This document shows positions 28,763 through 36,766 of a stretch of 64,000 bases of DNA, piece after piece (positions within the stretch are counted from its first letter, which is position 1; each line of letters begins with the position of its first letter). A program made the position numbers and the translations under genes. The notes under the pieces are model-generated. The model worked only from the letters and a program-made list of their open reading frames with translations, was not told the origin of the DNA and ran no database searches. The stretch is from assembly GCF_018780585.1 (NCBI RefSeq), contig NZ_JADMJL010000016.1:124001-188000 (forward strand), written 5' to 3'. The stretch is from Methyloversatilis discipulorum. GTDB taxonomy: Bacteria; Pseudomonadota; Gammaproteobacteria; Burkholderiales; Rhodocyclaceae.

Positions 28763-29521
28763 GTGCGCGTCGATCGCATCAGCATCGCCGGCCTGCTGCT
28801 CGGTCTGGCTGCCATCATGCTCGGGCAGGTGCTCGAGGGTGGCAGCCTGTCGTCGCTGTTCCAGCCGGCCGCTTTCGTCATCGTGCTCGGTGGCACGCTC
28901 GGCGCGACCATGCTGCAGACCCGTTTCCCCATCTTCATGCGCGGCATGCGCATGGGGCGCTGGGCCTTCGTCGCGCCGTCCCAGGTGCCGGACGACATGA
29001 TCCGCAGACTGGTCGCCTGGGCGCAGCTGTCGCGGCGCGAGGGCATCCTGGCGCTGGAAAAGCAGGTGGGCAACGAATCCGATCCGTTCTACCGCAAGGG
29101 CGTGCAGCTGCTGGTGGATGGCGCCGATGCAACCCGCCTTCGCGAGGTGATGGAAGTCGAGATCACGACGTACGAGAACACCCTGCGTCAGGCGGCCCGT
29201 GTCTGGGATTCTGCCGCCGGCTATTCGCCAACCATAGGCATCATGGGCGCGGTGCTGGGCCTGATTCATGTGATGGAAAACCTGGCTGACCCGACCCGGC
29301 TCGGCGCCGGCATCGCCACCGCCTTCGTCGCCACCATCTACGGCGTTGGTGCGGCCAATCTGGTGTTCCTGCCTATCGGTCGCAAGCTGCAGACCCACGT
29401 GTCGCAGCTCATCGCGGTGCGCGAAATCTTTGTCGATGGCCTGGTCGGCATCGCCAACGGCGACAACCCGCGCATCATCGAGGGCCGGCTGCTCGGCTAC
29501 GTTGCCCAGGTGCCGGAGTGA
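28763..29521 (+). CDS. motC: Flagellar motor stator protein, MotA/MotC-type
   Basis: MotA-family proteins form the ion-conducting stator with MotB. The 252-aa protein has four membrane segments (about 5-25, 35-53, 155-172, 183-203), the last pair containing SPTIGIMGAVLGLIHVM and IATAFVATIYGVGAANLVFLP. The GTG start follows GCGGAG. Its place behind fliA and its pairing with a MotB-like gene match motC-motD of Pseudomonas; the symbol is by analogy. Proton or sodium use cannot be decided here. It overlaps motD by 4 nt. Confidence 0.93.
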   Translation: MRVDRISIAGLLLGLAAIMLGQVLEGGSLSSLFQPAAFVIVLGGTLGATMLQTRFPIFMRGMRMGRWAFVAPSQVPDDMIRRLVAWAQLSRREGILALEKQVGNESDPFYRKGVQLLVDGADATRLREVMEVEITTYENTLRQAARVWDSAAGYSPTIGIMGAVLGLIHVMENLADPTRLGAGIATAFVATIYGVGAANLVFLPIGRKLQTHVSQLIAVREIFVDGLVGIANGDNPRIIEGRLLGYVAQVPE

Positions 29522-30354
29522 GCGCGCCACGCAAGCGTCGCTACGTGCCGGAGTCGGACGAGAATCACGACCGCTGGCTGGTTTCCTATGCCGATCTGGT
29601 CACCTTGCTGTTCGCCTTCTTCGTCGTCATGTACGCGATTTCCCAAGTCAGCGAGAGCAAGTACCGGGTGCTGAGTGCATCGCTGAACAGCGCGTTTTCG
29701 GCCCGAGACGGCGTCCAGCTGATCGAGCTGCCTGCGGTGGCGCCGCCGCGCAGCGCGCTGCAGATCGAGCTCGACCAGGTCCGTCAGGCGCGAGCCGCAG
29801 CGAAGGAAAAAGAAAGACGCGAGCGCGCGCAGCGCACGATGACCGAACTGACGCAGGCGCTGTCGGCGCTGACGCAGGACGGCCAGGCCACGGTGACCGA
29901 CGGTGCGCTCGGCATTACCGTCGATCTCGACGCCACCTTCCTGTTCGGCCGCGGCGACGCGACGCTGGAACCGGCGGCGCGCGACATCATCGCGGCGGTG
30001 GCGGGCGTGCTGCTGTACAGCGATTTTCCGCTGGTGATCGAAGGACACACGGACAACGTGCCGGCCACCGGGCGCGGCATGTCGAACTGGTCGCTGTCGG
30101 CGCTGCGTGCGGCGGCGGTGACCCAGGTGTTCGAGGAGCAGGGCATCATTCCGGCAAGGCTGACCGCGGCAGGACTTGCCGATCAGCGGCCGATTGCCGG
30201 CAACGACAGCGAACAGGGACGGGCGAAGAATCGTCGTGTGTCCATCCGCATCGAAACCTATTCGACCGACCGGGCGGCGCTCAATGGTGCGCCTGCGAAC
30301 GCACCGGTCGAGGTGCCCGAGGGCAGCCTCGGTTCGAGCTTCCCCAGGCTCTGA
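29518..30354 (+). CDS. motD: Flagellar motor protein, MotB/MotD-type
   Basis: The peptidoglycan-anchored stator partner. The 278-aa product has one membrane segment (about 24-45) with the ion-binding aspartate D26 in SYADLVTLLFAFFVVMYA. A charged plug or linker follows, then the C-terminal OmpA-like domain with VIEGHTDNVPATG and GRAKNRRVSIRIE. The GTG start overlaps the motC stop. Its stop codon abuts the stop of a convergent minus-strand gene with no intervening base. Confidence 0.95.
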   Translation: MSAPRKRRYVPESDENHDRWLVSYADLVTLLFAFFVVMYAISQVSESKYRVLSASLNSAFSARDGVQLIELPAVAPPRSALQIELDQVRQARAAAKEKERRERAQRTMTELTQALSALTQDGQATVTDGALGITVDLDATFLFGRGDATLEPAARDIIAAVAGVLLYSDFPLVIEGHTDNVPATGRGMSNWSLSALRAAAVTQVFEEQGIIPARLTAAGLADQRPIAGNDSEQGRAKNRRVSIRIETYSTDRAALNGAPANAPVEVPEGSLGSSFPRL

Positions 30355-30906
30355 TCACTGCGCCCGCTCGCGGCGCCCGCCCGGAGGCGGTCCGCCGCGC
30401 TCGCCACCGCGGTCGCGCGCCGACCCGTCCTCGGCTCCCCGGCCGGGCAGGCCGGAGTACAGCGCCGGCACCGTGCCCGGCAGCAGCCGGTCGGCGACGC
30501 GACGCTGGCTGGGGTCGAGCGTGCCGTACAGCAGTTCCGCCGCCTCGGCGATGTCTTCCATCGCGACCAGCCGGTTGCGGACCACATCGACCTTGCGACC
30601 GATCTGCTTCACTGCGTCGACGCGTGTGACTGGGCGCGGGTCGAGCCGCAGCTGGTCTGCCATCAACGCGCCTATCGTCTCGCGGTAACGCTCCCACAGG
30701 GGCTGCTGAAGAGGTGTCAGCGCCAAGCTCTGCTCCACCTCGGCCAGTTGCGTCTGCAGATCGTCGACGACACCGGCACTGCCCCCGCTGCGCGCCTCGG
30801 CCGGAGGCCCGCGTCGTGAGCGGTCGAAGTCGCCGTCCGGTGCGGAGGCGCAGGCGGTCATCAGCAGCACGAGGCTGAGCAGCGGGAGGGTGCGGGAAAC
30901 GGGCAT
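30355..30906 (-). CDS. Putative Spy/CpxP-like (LTXXQ) lipoprotein
   Basis: The 183-aa product has a lipoprotein signal ending in LMTAC (C19). The mature part is helical, with LTPLQQPLWERYRETI and LDPSQRRVADRLLP resembling the paired LTXXQ motifs of Spy/CpxP-type periplasmic chaperones. The C-terminus is Gly/Arg-rich and probably disordered. It runs convergent to motD, stop against stop, and no terminator separates them. The role is unknown; the LTXXQ relation is by pattern only. Confidence 0.7.
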   Translation of the reverse strand: MPVSRTLPLLSLVLLMTACASAPDGDFDRSRRGPPAEARSGGSAGVVDDLQTQLAEVEQSLALTPLQQPLWERYRETIGALMADQLRLDPRPVTRVDAVKQIGRKVDVVRNRLVAMEDIAEAAELLYGTLDPSQRRVADRLLPGTVPALYSGLPGRGAEDGSARDRGGERGGPPPGGRRERAQ

Positions 30907-31023
30907 GGCATGTGGCCGGGGCTGTGGAACAGGCGGCCACGATGACAGCCACCGGCAAACACGCTGTGTCGCCGGGTCAAGCCATGTCGTGCGGGTGTAA
31001 GCGGGTGTTGCGCCCCGCAGTGC

Positions 31024-31518
31024 TCAGGCGCTGCCGAAGGATCGACGGCTGGTGCGTGCCATCGCCTGACCGTCCGGCCCGTAGGTCGACGCCTGCTCGG
31101 CGGCCGACATCAGCACAGCCAGCGCCTGCTGGCTGGACTTCATCTGCGCCCGGATCATCAACCCGTTCGCCAGATTCGCGTCGTGCGCTTCGCGGGCCAA
31201 TTCGAGCAGGTCGGCAAAAGGTTTGCGGCAGGCGGTCCATTCCGGTCCGCTGGCGAACAGTGCGTCGATGTCGGCCTTCGCCGGCTTCACGCCGGCACGC
31301 GCGAGCAGCGCCGTGCGCGCATCGCCCAACTGCGCGAGGCGGCCGTAGACCTCCGACTTGCGTGCGGCAAGCACGGGCAGGGTATCGACGTCACCGGATT
31401 CGAGCGCGCGGCGCTCGGCATCGAGATGGCCGATGGCGGTGCGCAAGGACGCGACCTCCTCGGTCATCAGTACGGACAGTCGCGCGGAAATCTGCGCGGC
31501 CAGTTCGTTCTGGGTCAT
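31024..31518 (-). CDS. flgN: Flagellar hook-filament junction chaperone FlgN-like
   Basis: FlgN escorts FlgK and FlgL to the export gate. The 164-aa, mostly helical protein has ESGDVDTLPVLAARKSEVYGRL, the pattern typical of FlgN, and a polar C-terminus. It starts at 31518, sharing one base with the flgM stop (TGATG), so it is translationally coupled to flgM. The flgM-flgN arrangement next to flgA and flgB is the usual one. Sequence conservation of FlgN is low, so context carries much of the call. Confidence 0.88.
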   Translation of the reverse strand: MTQNELAAQISARLSVLMTEEVASLRTAIGHLDAERRALESGDVDTLPVLAARKSEVYGRLAQLGDARTALLARAGVKPAKADIDALFASGPEWTACRKPFADLLELAREAHDANLANGLMIRAQMKSSQQALAVLMSAAEQASTYGPDGQAMARTSRRSFGSA

Positions 31519-31832
31519 CAGGTCGCCGGGCGCGTATTCAGCATCTGACGCACGCTTTCGATCAGGCTGTCGGCCACGCGATCGGCGTTGACCTTGAAGC
31601 GACCGTCGGCAATGGCCTGCTTGATTTCATCGACGCGAGCGCTGTCGACCACCGGCACATTGGCAATGGTCGATTCGAGCTCGCGCAGACGCGAGGAGGT
31701 GCTCGAAACATCGACCTGGGCACCCGCGGAAGGCGTGGCCGAAGTCGAATTGGTCGGGGTGTTGCCCGACGAGTTGCGCGTGGTCGAAGTTGAAGTCGGA
31801 CCAAGCGGCTTTCCAGTTCCGTCGATTTTCAC
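31518..31832 (-). CDS. flgM: Anti-sigma-28 factor FlgM
   Basis: FlgM holds FliA inactive until it is exported through the finished hook-basal body. The 104-aa product starts MKIDGTGKPLG. A Ser/Thr-rich disordered N-half follows, then the helical sigma-binding half (about 50-100) with ARVDEIKQAIADGRFKVNADRVADSLI. The start is GTG at 31832 behind AAAGGG. A sigma-28-like promoter lies at 31864-31891, so FliA would drive its own inhibitor, as in enteric bacteria. Confidence 0.95.
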   Translation of the reverse strand: MKIDGTGKPLGPTSTSTTRNSSGNTPTNSTSATPSAGAQVDVSSTSSRLRELESTIANVPVVDSARVDEIKQAIADGRFKVNADRVADSLIESVRQMLNTRPAT

Positions 31833-31863
31833 GATGAACCCTTTCAGAAGACGTTCGATCGGT

Positions 31864-31891
31864 ATTACGACGACGACACGACAAAACTTTA
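31864..31891 (-). promoter_or_regulatory. Candidate sigma-28 promoter of flgM-flgN
   Basis: On the minus strand, TAAAGTTT is an exact match to the FliA -35 box. A 12-nt spacer and GTCGTAAT follow, 32 nt before the flgM start. Confidence 0.65.
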
Positions 31892-31979
31892 GAACTTTTT
31901 GTAGGGAGCCGTCTTACACCGATGCCTGATTCGCACTATATCAAGCACCGAGGCGGCCCGCAGTTGAACAGTTCCCATA

Positions 31980-32244
31980 GGGTCTGTTGCCATTGAATCG
32001 CGTGCCGCGCGCGAATCCCGATGCGTCCGGATCAAGGCGGGCCGACGCCGGCTGACTGGCCGTCAGGCCAGGAGGCCCAACGCGGAGCTGGGCGCATCGG
32101 GACTCGCGCCCTTCGGGTTTGCAGCGTGCGAGGCACGGACCGCGTTGCGCTCCTTGTCGAGACGGCCAGTCTCGACTATGTCGCACGCCTTGCCCGTGCC
32201 TCGCGCGCTGCAAACGCGGTTCGCGATTCAATGGCAACAGACCC
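31980..32244. mobile_element. MITE-like structured element with 23-bp perfect terminal inverted repeats
   Basis: A 265-bp sequence begins with GGGTCTGTTGCC and ends with its exact complement; the arms 31980-32002 and 32222-32244 are identical over 23 bp. TA lies on both sides (31978-31979 and 32245-32246), as for TA-targeting transposons. Inside are two long stems. The first is 32011-32025 with 32093-32107 (14 of 15 paired), enclosing a hairpin at 32056-32071 (CTGGCC-GTCA-GGCCAG). The second is 32118-32138 with 32194-32214 (20 of 21 paired), enclosing a hairpin at 32156-32176. No convincing protein is encoded. It lies between flgA and flgM. Confidence 0.8.
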
Positions 32245-32924
32245 TAATAGATCACTTCGACAAGACCGCCCGGACGTGCTACGCCGCTCACCACCTGACC
32301 GCTGCCGGTGCGGATCTGCACTGTCTGACCTGACTGCGCGGTGGCCAGCGCACGGCCATCGTGACTGACCGAGAAGCCGTTGCCGCGTGCGAACAGTTTC
32401 ACGATCTGCCCCTGTTGCACGGCGACCGGTGCGCGCAGCCAGTCGGCGCGCAGCGGCTGGCCGGCACCGATGGCGACATTCACCGACTGCCCGATGGCCT
32501 GCTGCGGATCGGTAATCATGTTCGGCGGCAGTTCCGTCAGGTCGCCGCGCATGAAGGCGTAATCGCCGTCGGCCACCACCTGGCCACGGCCCAGTGCGCG
32601 CGCTGCGACCAGATAGTCACCTTCGATGCGAACGCGCGACGGAATGTAGATGGTCCAGTTGGCGCCGGCGAGGCAGCGCACGCCGACGCTGACGCGACCC
32701 CAGGGGCGGGCGCCCGGCGGCAGGAAGGCGTCGTGCGCCGTGCAGGCAGCCAGTGCGATACGCGCGTCCGGCTGACCGACTTCGAGCACAGCCTTGCCCG
32801 GCATGCTTGCCGCCTGCGCGGTCAGGAACTGGCTCACGGTAGCGCGCAGCGCCTCCGGTGAGGTCTGTGCCTGCGCGCTGGAGCACAGGGCAAGCAGCAG
32901 CATGAGAAGAGGACGACGGAACAT
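32244..32924 (-). CDS. flgA: Flagellar P-ring assembly chaperone FlgA
   Basis: FlgA is a periplasmic chaperone needed to assemble the FlgI P ring. The 226-aa precursor has a signal peptide (LLMLLLALCSSAQA, to about residue 20). The C-terminal SAF-type domain follows, with GRGQVVADGDYAF and QQGQIVKLFARGNGFSVSHDGRALA. The ATG at 32924 follows GGAGAT; a longer frame to 32951 lacks a ribosome site. The TAG stop is formed by the flanking TA plus the first G of the adjacent inverted-repeat element. The C-terminus VEVIY looks close to native. Confidence 0.93.
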   Translation of the reverse strand: MFRRPLLMLLLALCSSAQAQTSPEALRATVSQFLTAQAASMPGKAVLEVGQPDARIALAACTAHDAFLPPGARPWGRVSVGVRCLAGANWTIYIPSRVRIEGDYLVAARALGRGQVVADGDYAFMRGDLTELPPNMITDPQQAIGQSVNVAIGAGQPLRADWLRAPVAVQQGQIVKLFARGNGFSVSHDGRALATAQSGQTVQIRTGSGQVVSGVARPGGLVEVIY

Positions 32925-33234
32925 GGGCGGATCTCCTGGCGATGGATGCATTCGATCACGCTGCTTGCAAGGTCGATGCCGGAAATAGCGGGTGAAGCAC
33001 GGTTCTGTTCCGCTGCGCGGTGCCCGGAGCGAGCCGTGCGTCCGTTGCCGCAGAGAAATTCCTTTCCCGGCAAGGGTTTGAAGGCGGGTTGCTCGGTTTT
33101 GCGCGGCAAACCTTGCCGCTTCGAGGCGGCAGAAGACGAGGAAAGGCGGGGTGCGAACAGTCCTTTTTTGCCGTTTCCGGCAGCACCGCGGCGCTTAAAG
33201 TCATTGGCACGATAGCTGCAATGGACTGCACATC
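32925..33234. promoter_or_regulatory. Divergent intergenic region between flgA and flgB
   Basis: This 310-nt gap separates the minus-strand flgA from the plus-strand flgB operon and must hold both promoters. I see a sigma-54-like site near the flgB end (listed separately). I see no convincing flgA promoter, and no ORF that looks like a gene. Confidence 0.6.
33204..33220 (+). promoter_or_regulatory. Sigma-54-like site upstream of flgB
   Basis: TTGGCACGATAGCTGCA has the -24 GG and -12 GC 12 bases apart and matches TGGCACG-N4-TTGCA except for one base. The predicted transcript would start only about four bases before the flgB ATG, which weakens the case. Confidence 0.4.
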
Positions 33235-33642
33235 ATGCCGACACCTCTCGACCGACATCTCAACCTGCATCAAGCCGCCCTCGGCGTGCGTGCCGCACGC
33301 CAGCAGCAGCTGGCGTCGAACATCGCCAACGCGGATACGCCGCACTACAAGGCACGCGATATCGAATTCAGGAGCGCGCTCGAAAGTGCGCTGGGCGGCA
33401 AGCTCGGTGGTCCGGTGGAACTGGCGCGTACTTCCAGCTCGCACATCGAAGCCAAGGGCAGCGGTGCACTCGACCAGTCGATGAAGTACCGCACCGAAAC
33501 GCAGTCCAGCGTCGATGGCAACACCGTCGATATGGACGTCGAGCGCGCGGCATTTGCCGAGAACTCGGTGCAGTACGAAGCGCTGCTCACCTTCATCAGC
33601 GGTCGCCTGCGCACGATGCAGCAGGCGATCCAGGGCCAGTAA
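33235..33642 (+). CDS. flgB: Flagellar basal-body rod protein FlgB
   Basis: A proximal rod subunit. The 135-aa product carries the rod-protein signature LASNIANADTPHYKARDIEF near its N-terminus and a C-terminal amphipathic helix. The ATG at 33235 is the first start in the frame and gives the usual length, but it has no clear ribosome site. It begins the flgBCDEFGHIJ series. Confidence 0.95.
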   Translation: MPTPLDRHLNLHQAALGVRAARQQQLASNIANADTPHYKARDIEFRSALESALGGKLGGPVELARTSSSHIEAKGSGALDQSMKYRTETQSSVDGNTVDMDVERAAFAENSVQYEALLTFISGRLRTMQQAIQGQ

Positions 33643-33654
33643 GGAGGCTGAACC

Positions 33655-34068
33655 ATGGCAGGAAACATGTTCAACGTGTTCGGCATCGCCGGTTCCGCAC
33701 TGACCGCGCAGTCGGTGCGACTGAACACGACGTCCAGCAATCTCGCCAACGCCGACTCGGTCACCACGGCCAACGGCCAGCCCTACCGCGCCAAGCAGGT
33801 GGTGTTCGAGATGAAGCCGATCGCCGACGGCAGCGAAGCCAGCGGTGTGCGCGTGACGCAGATCGTCGAGAGCGCGGCGCCGCTTCGTAGCACCTACGAC
33901 CCGACCAACCCGGCCGCCAACGCCGACGGCTACGTGCAGATGCCCAACGTCAATGTCGTGGAGGAGATGGTCAACATGATCTCCGCCTCCCGCTCCTATC
34001 AGACCAATGCGGAAATGATGAATACCGCGAAGCAGCTGATGCTCAAGACCCTCACCATCGGACAGTAA
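33655..34068 (+). CDS. flgC: Flagellar basal-body rod protein FlgC
   Basis: A proximal rod subunit of 137 aa. The N-terminal heptad segment contains [24 protein letters not shown]. The C-terminal helix contains [23 protein letters not shown], both hallmarks of axial proteins. The ATG follows AAGGAGG, 12 nt after flgB, so it belongs to the same transcript. Normal length. Confidence 0.96.
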   Translation: MAGNMFNVFGIAGSALTAQSVRLNTTSSNLANADSVTTANGQPYRAKQVVFEMKPIADGSEASGVRVTQIVESAAPLRSTYDPTNPAANADGYVQMPNVNVVEEMVNMISASRSYQTNAEMMNTAKQLMLKTLTIGQ

Positions 34069-34078
34069 GGACAACGCC

Positions 34079-34756
34079 ATGGCCACCAATCCCGTCAATG
34101 GCAATTCTGCCGCCGACCTCTACAGCTCGCTGAACACTACGCAGAAGCAGGCAACGTCCGAACTCGACGCGGCACAGAACCGCTTCCTGATGCTGCTCAC
34201 CACGCAGCTCAGAATGCAGGATCCGCTCAGCCCGATGGACAACGCGCAGGTCACTTCGCAACTGGCGCAGATCAGCACCGTCGATGGCATCACCAAACTC
34301 AACAGCACGCTGGAAAAGATGATGGAGAGCACCAGCGATGCACAGCACCTGCAGGCGACGGCGCTGGTCGGTCACGCCGTGCTGATCGAAGGTTCAGACC
34401 TGAAGCTGGTCGAAGGACAGTCGATGGGCGGCGTGGAGCTGACCACACCTGCCGACGACGTCGTCGTCACCATCAAGGGCGCAAACGGCGTGATCGTCCG
34501 CGAGATGGCACTGGGCGATCAGGAGGCCGGCATCACGCAATTCGTCTGGGACGGCAAGGACAACTCTGGCACGGCAGTTGCTCAGGATGGCTCGTACTCC
34601 TTCTCCGTGAAAGCGGTGCAGGGAGGCAAGACGCTGACCAGCACGCCGCTCGAACTCGCGGTGGTCGGCAGCGTCGAGCGCACCGGCGGCGTTACCCGCC
34701 TGAATGTGGGCCAGCAAGGGCTGGTCACGATGAACGACATCAAGCAGATCTACTGA
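34079..34756 (+). CDS. flgD: Flagellar hook-capping scaffold FlgD
   Basis: FlgD caps the growing hook and is lost from the finished structure. The 225-aa product contains RFLMLLTTQLRMQDPLSPMDN, the FlgD family signature (about residues 38-58). A tudor-like and FnIII-like C-terminal part follows, with FVWDGKDNSGTAVAQDGSYSF. Ten nt separate it from flgC. Length is normal. Confidence 0.95.
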   Translation: MATNPVNGNSAADLYSSLNTTQKQATSELDAAQNRFLMLLTTQLRMQDPLSPMDNAQVTSQLAQISTVDGITKLNSTLEKMMESTSDAQHLQATALVGHAVLIEGSDLKLVEGQSMGGVELTTPADDVVVTIKGANGVIVREMALGDQEAGITQFVWDGKDNSGTAVAQDGSYSFSVKAVQGGKTLTSTPLELAVVGSVERTGGVTRLNVGQQGLVTMNDIKQIY

Positions 34757-34770
34757 TCGGGAGTTGAATC

Positions 34771-35988
34771 ATGGCCTTCCAGCAAGGACTTTCCGGACTG
34801 AACATCGCCTCCAAGGCGCTCGACGCGATCAGCAACAACGTCGCGAACTCGACCACCGTGGGTTTCAAGCAGTCGCAGGCACAATTTGCCGACATCTACG
34901 CGACCACGCTGGGCGGCGGCGGTTCGGCCCAGATCGGTATCGGCGCGCGGGTGAATGGCGTTGCCCAGCAGTTCTCGCAGGGCAACATCACCGTCACCAG
35001 CAATCCGCTGGATATCGCCATCAACGGTGAGGGCTTCTTCCGGATGAGCGACAACGGCGACGTGCTCTACACGCGCAACGGCCAGTTCTCGGTCGACAAG
35101 CAGGGCTACATCGTCAATGGCTCCGGTTACCGGCTCACTGGCTACGGCACCGACGCCAACGACAACATCGTGGTGACGGCGCCGATCGACCTGCGCATCG
35201 ACACCGCGCTGTCCGGCGCCGAGCCGACGTCGACCACGGCGGCCGACCTGGCGGTCAACCTCGATTCACGACTGTCGCCGCCGGCAACGGCGCCGTTCTC
35301 GACCGCCGACACGTCGAGCTTCTCGTACTCGACCTCGATGACCACCTACGATTCGCTCGGCAATCCGCATGTGATGTCGATGTACTTCGTGAAGTCGGCC
35401 ACGCCGAACGAGTGGGATCTCTACACGACGCTGGACGGTGGCGCGCCGACGGCGGCGACCACCCTCACTTTCAATTCCAACGGCGGTCTGGTCGGGCCGT
35501 CCACGGTGGCACAGTCCTTCGCAATCACCACCGGTGCCACCAGCCCGCTGACTTTCGATCTCAACCTCGGCAACTCGACCCAGTACGGCACCACGTTCAG
35601 CGTGAATGCCGTGGCGCAGGATGGCTATACCTCGGGCCGGCTGTCCGGCCTCAGCGTGTCGCCGGAGGGCATCATCCAGGGCCGCTATACCAATGGCCAA
35701 TCGCGCACGCTGGGTCAGGTCGTGCTCGCCTCGTTCCAGAACCCGGATGGCATGGTGCAACTGGGCAGCAATGCCTGGGCGGAAACCTCGTTCTCCGGTC
35801 CGCCGGCCGTTGGTGAACCCGGCACCGGCAATCGCGGCGGTCTGCAGCCGGGCGCGGTCGAGGATTCCAACGTCGATCTCACCGCCGAACTGGTGAACAT
35901 GATCACGCAGCAGCGCGCCTATCAGGCGAACGCGCAGTCGATCAAGACGCAGGATCAGATCATGCAGACGCTGGTGAACCTGCGCTGA
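34771..35988 (+). CDS. flgE: Flagellar hook protein FlgE
   Basis: The hook subunit, 405 aa. The N-terminal axial segment reads GLSGLNIASKALDAISNNVANSTTVGFKQS. The C-terminal helix has ELVNMITQQRAYQANAQSIKTQDQIMQTL. The central region is Ser/Thr-rich and variable, as usual for the surface domain. The ATG follows GGGAGTTG. It lies directly after its cap gene flgD. Confidence 0.96.
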   Translation: MAFQQGLSGLNIASKALDAISNNVANSTTVGFKQSQAQFADIYATTLGGGGSAQIGIGARVNGVAQQFSQGNITVTSNPLDIAINGEGFFRMSDNGDVLYTRNGQFSVDKQGYIVNGSGYRLTGYGTDANDNIVVTAPIDLRIDTALSGAEPTSTTAADLAVNLDSRLSPPATAPFSTADTSSFSYSTSMTTYDSLGNPHVMSMYFVKSATPNEWDLYTTLDGGAPTAATTLTFNSNGGLVGPSTVAQSFAITTGATSPLTFDLNLGNSTQYGTTFSVNAVAQDGYTSGRLSGLSVSPEGIIQGRYTNGQSRTLGQVVLASFQNPDGMVQLGSNAWAETSFSGPPAVGEPGTGNRGGLQPGAVEDSNVDLTAELVNMITQQRAYQANAQSIKTQDQIMQTLVNLR

Positions 35989-36007
35989 CGCGCACTGAGG
36001 AGCTGTC

Positions 36008-36748
36008 ATGGACCGCGTGATCTACACCGCGATGACCGGCGCGAAATGGACGATGGAGCGCCAGGCTTCGGTCGCCCACAATCTCGCCAATGCATCGACC
36101 ACCGGCTATCGCGCGGAGGAACATCGTCTGCGTGCCGTTCAGGTGCAGACCGAGGCGTTCGCGTCGCGCGCCTTCGTCATCGACGCCAGCGTCAAGAACG
36201 ACTACACCCCGGGCGCGCTGCAGCAGACCGGGCGTTCGTACGACATGGCGATTCAGGGCAAGGGCTGGTTCACGCTGGCCATGCCCGACGGCACCGAGGC
36301 CTACACGCGCAACGGCCACTTCCAGGTCAGCCCGACCGGCATCCTGCAGAACCATGAGGGCATTCCTCTTCAGGGCGAGACCGGTCCGATCACCGTGCCG
36401 CCGGACACCGAGGTGACGCTGGGTGCCGACGGCACGCTGTCTGCCGTGCAGCGCACCGGCGGTGTGAACCAGGTCAACCCGATCGGCCGCCTGAAGCTGG
36501 TCGATCCGCCCGAGAACACACTCAAGCGCGGCGACGACGGCCTGTTCCGCTCCACTGCACCCGGACTGCAGCCGCAGGCACAGAACGTGCGTGTCGTCGG
36601 TGGCTACCTCGAAGGCAGCAATGTGAATGTGGTCGATCAGGTGGTGGCGATGATTTCGCTGTCCCGCCAGTTCGAGATGCAGACCAAGATGCTGCAGACC
36701 GCCGAACGCAACGACCAGGCTGCCTCGCAGGTTCTGGGCAACAACTGA
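36008..36748 (+). CDS. flgF: Flagellar basal-body rod protein FlgF
   Basis: A proximal rod subunit of 246 aa. It begins MDRVIYTAMTGAKWTMERQASVAHNLANASTTGYRAE, typical of FlgF, and ends in a helix with VVDQVVAMISLSRQFEMQTKML. FlgF is shorter than FlgE and resembles FlgG. The ATG follows GAGGAGCTGTC. It sits between flgE and flgG as in most flg operons. Confidence 0.95.
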   Translation: MDRVIYTAMTGAKWTMERQASVAHNLANASTTGYRAEEHRLRAVQVQTEAFASRAFVIDASVKNDYTPGALQQTGRSYDMAIQGKGWFTLAMPDGTEAYTRNGHFQVSPTGILQNHEGIPLQGETGPITVPPDTEVTLGADGTLSAVQRTGGVNQVNPIGRLKLVDPPENTLKRGDDGLFRSTAPGLQPQAQNVRVVGGYLEGSNVNVVDQVVAMISLSRQFEMQTKMLQTAERNDQAASQVLGNN

Positions 36749-36766
36749 CAACCGGAGTAACCGAAC

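Noticed and set aside
31980-32244. Remnant of an autonomous insertion sequence
   Set aside because: The terminal repeats fit, but no transposase fragment is found between them, so a MITE-like element is the safer label.
31980-32244. Integron attC site
   Set aside because: Arms are too long and perfect, the TA flanks and two nested stems do not fit attC, and there is no cassette array or integrase.
33020-33484. Plus-strand frame running into flgB
   Set aside because: It overlaps the conserved FlgB sequence in another frame and looks non-coding.
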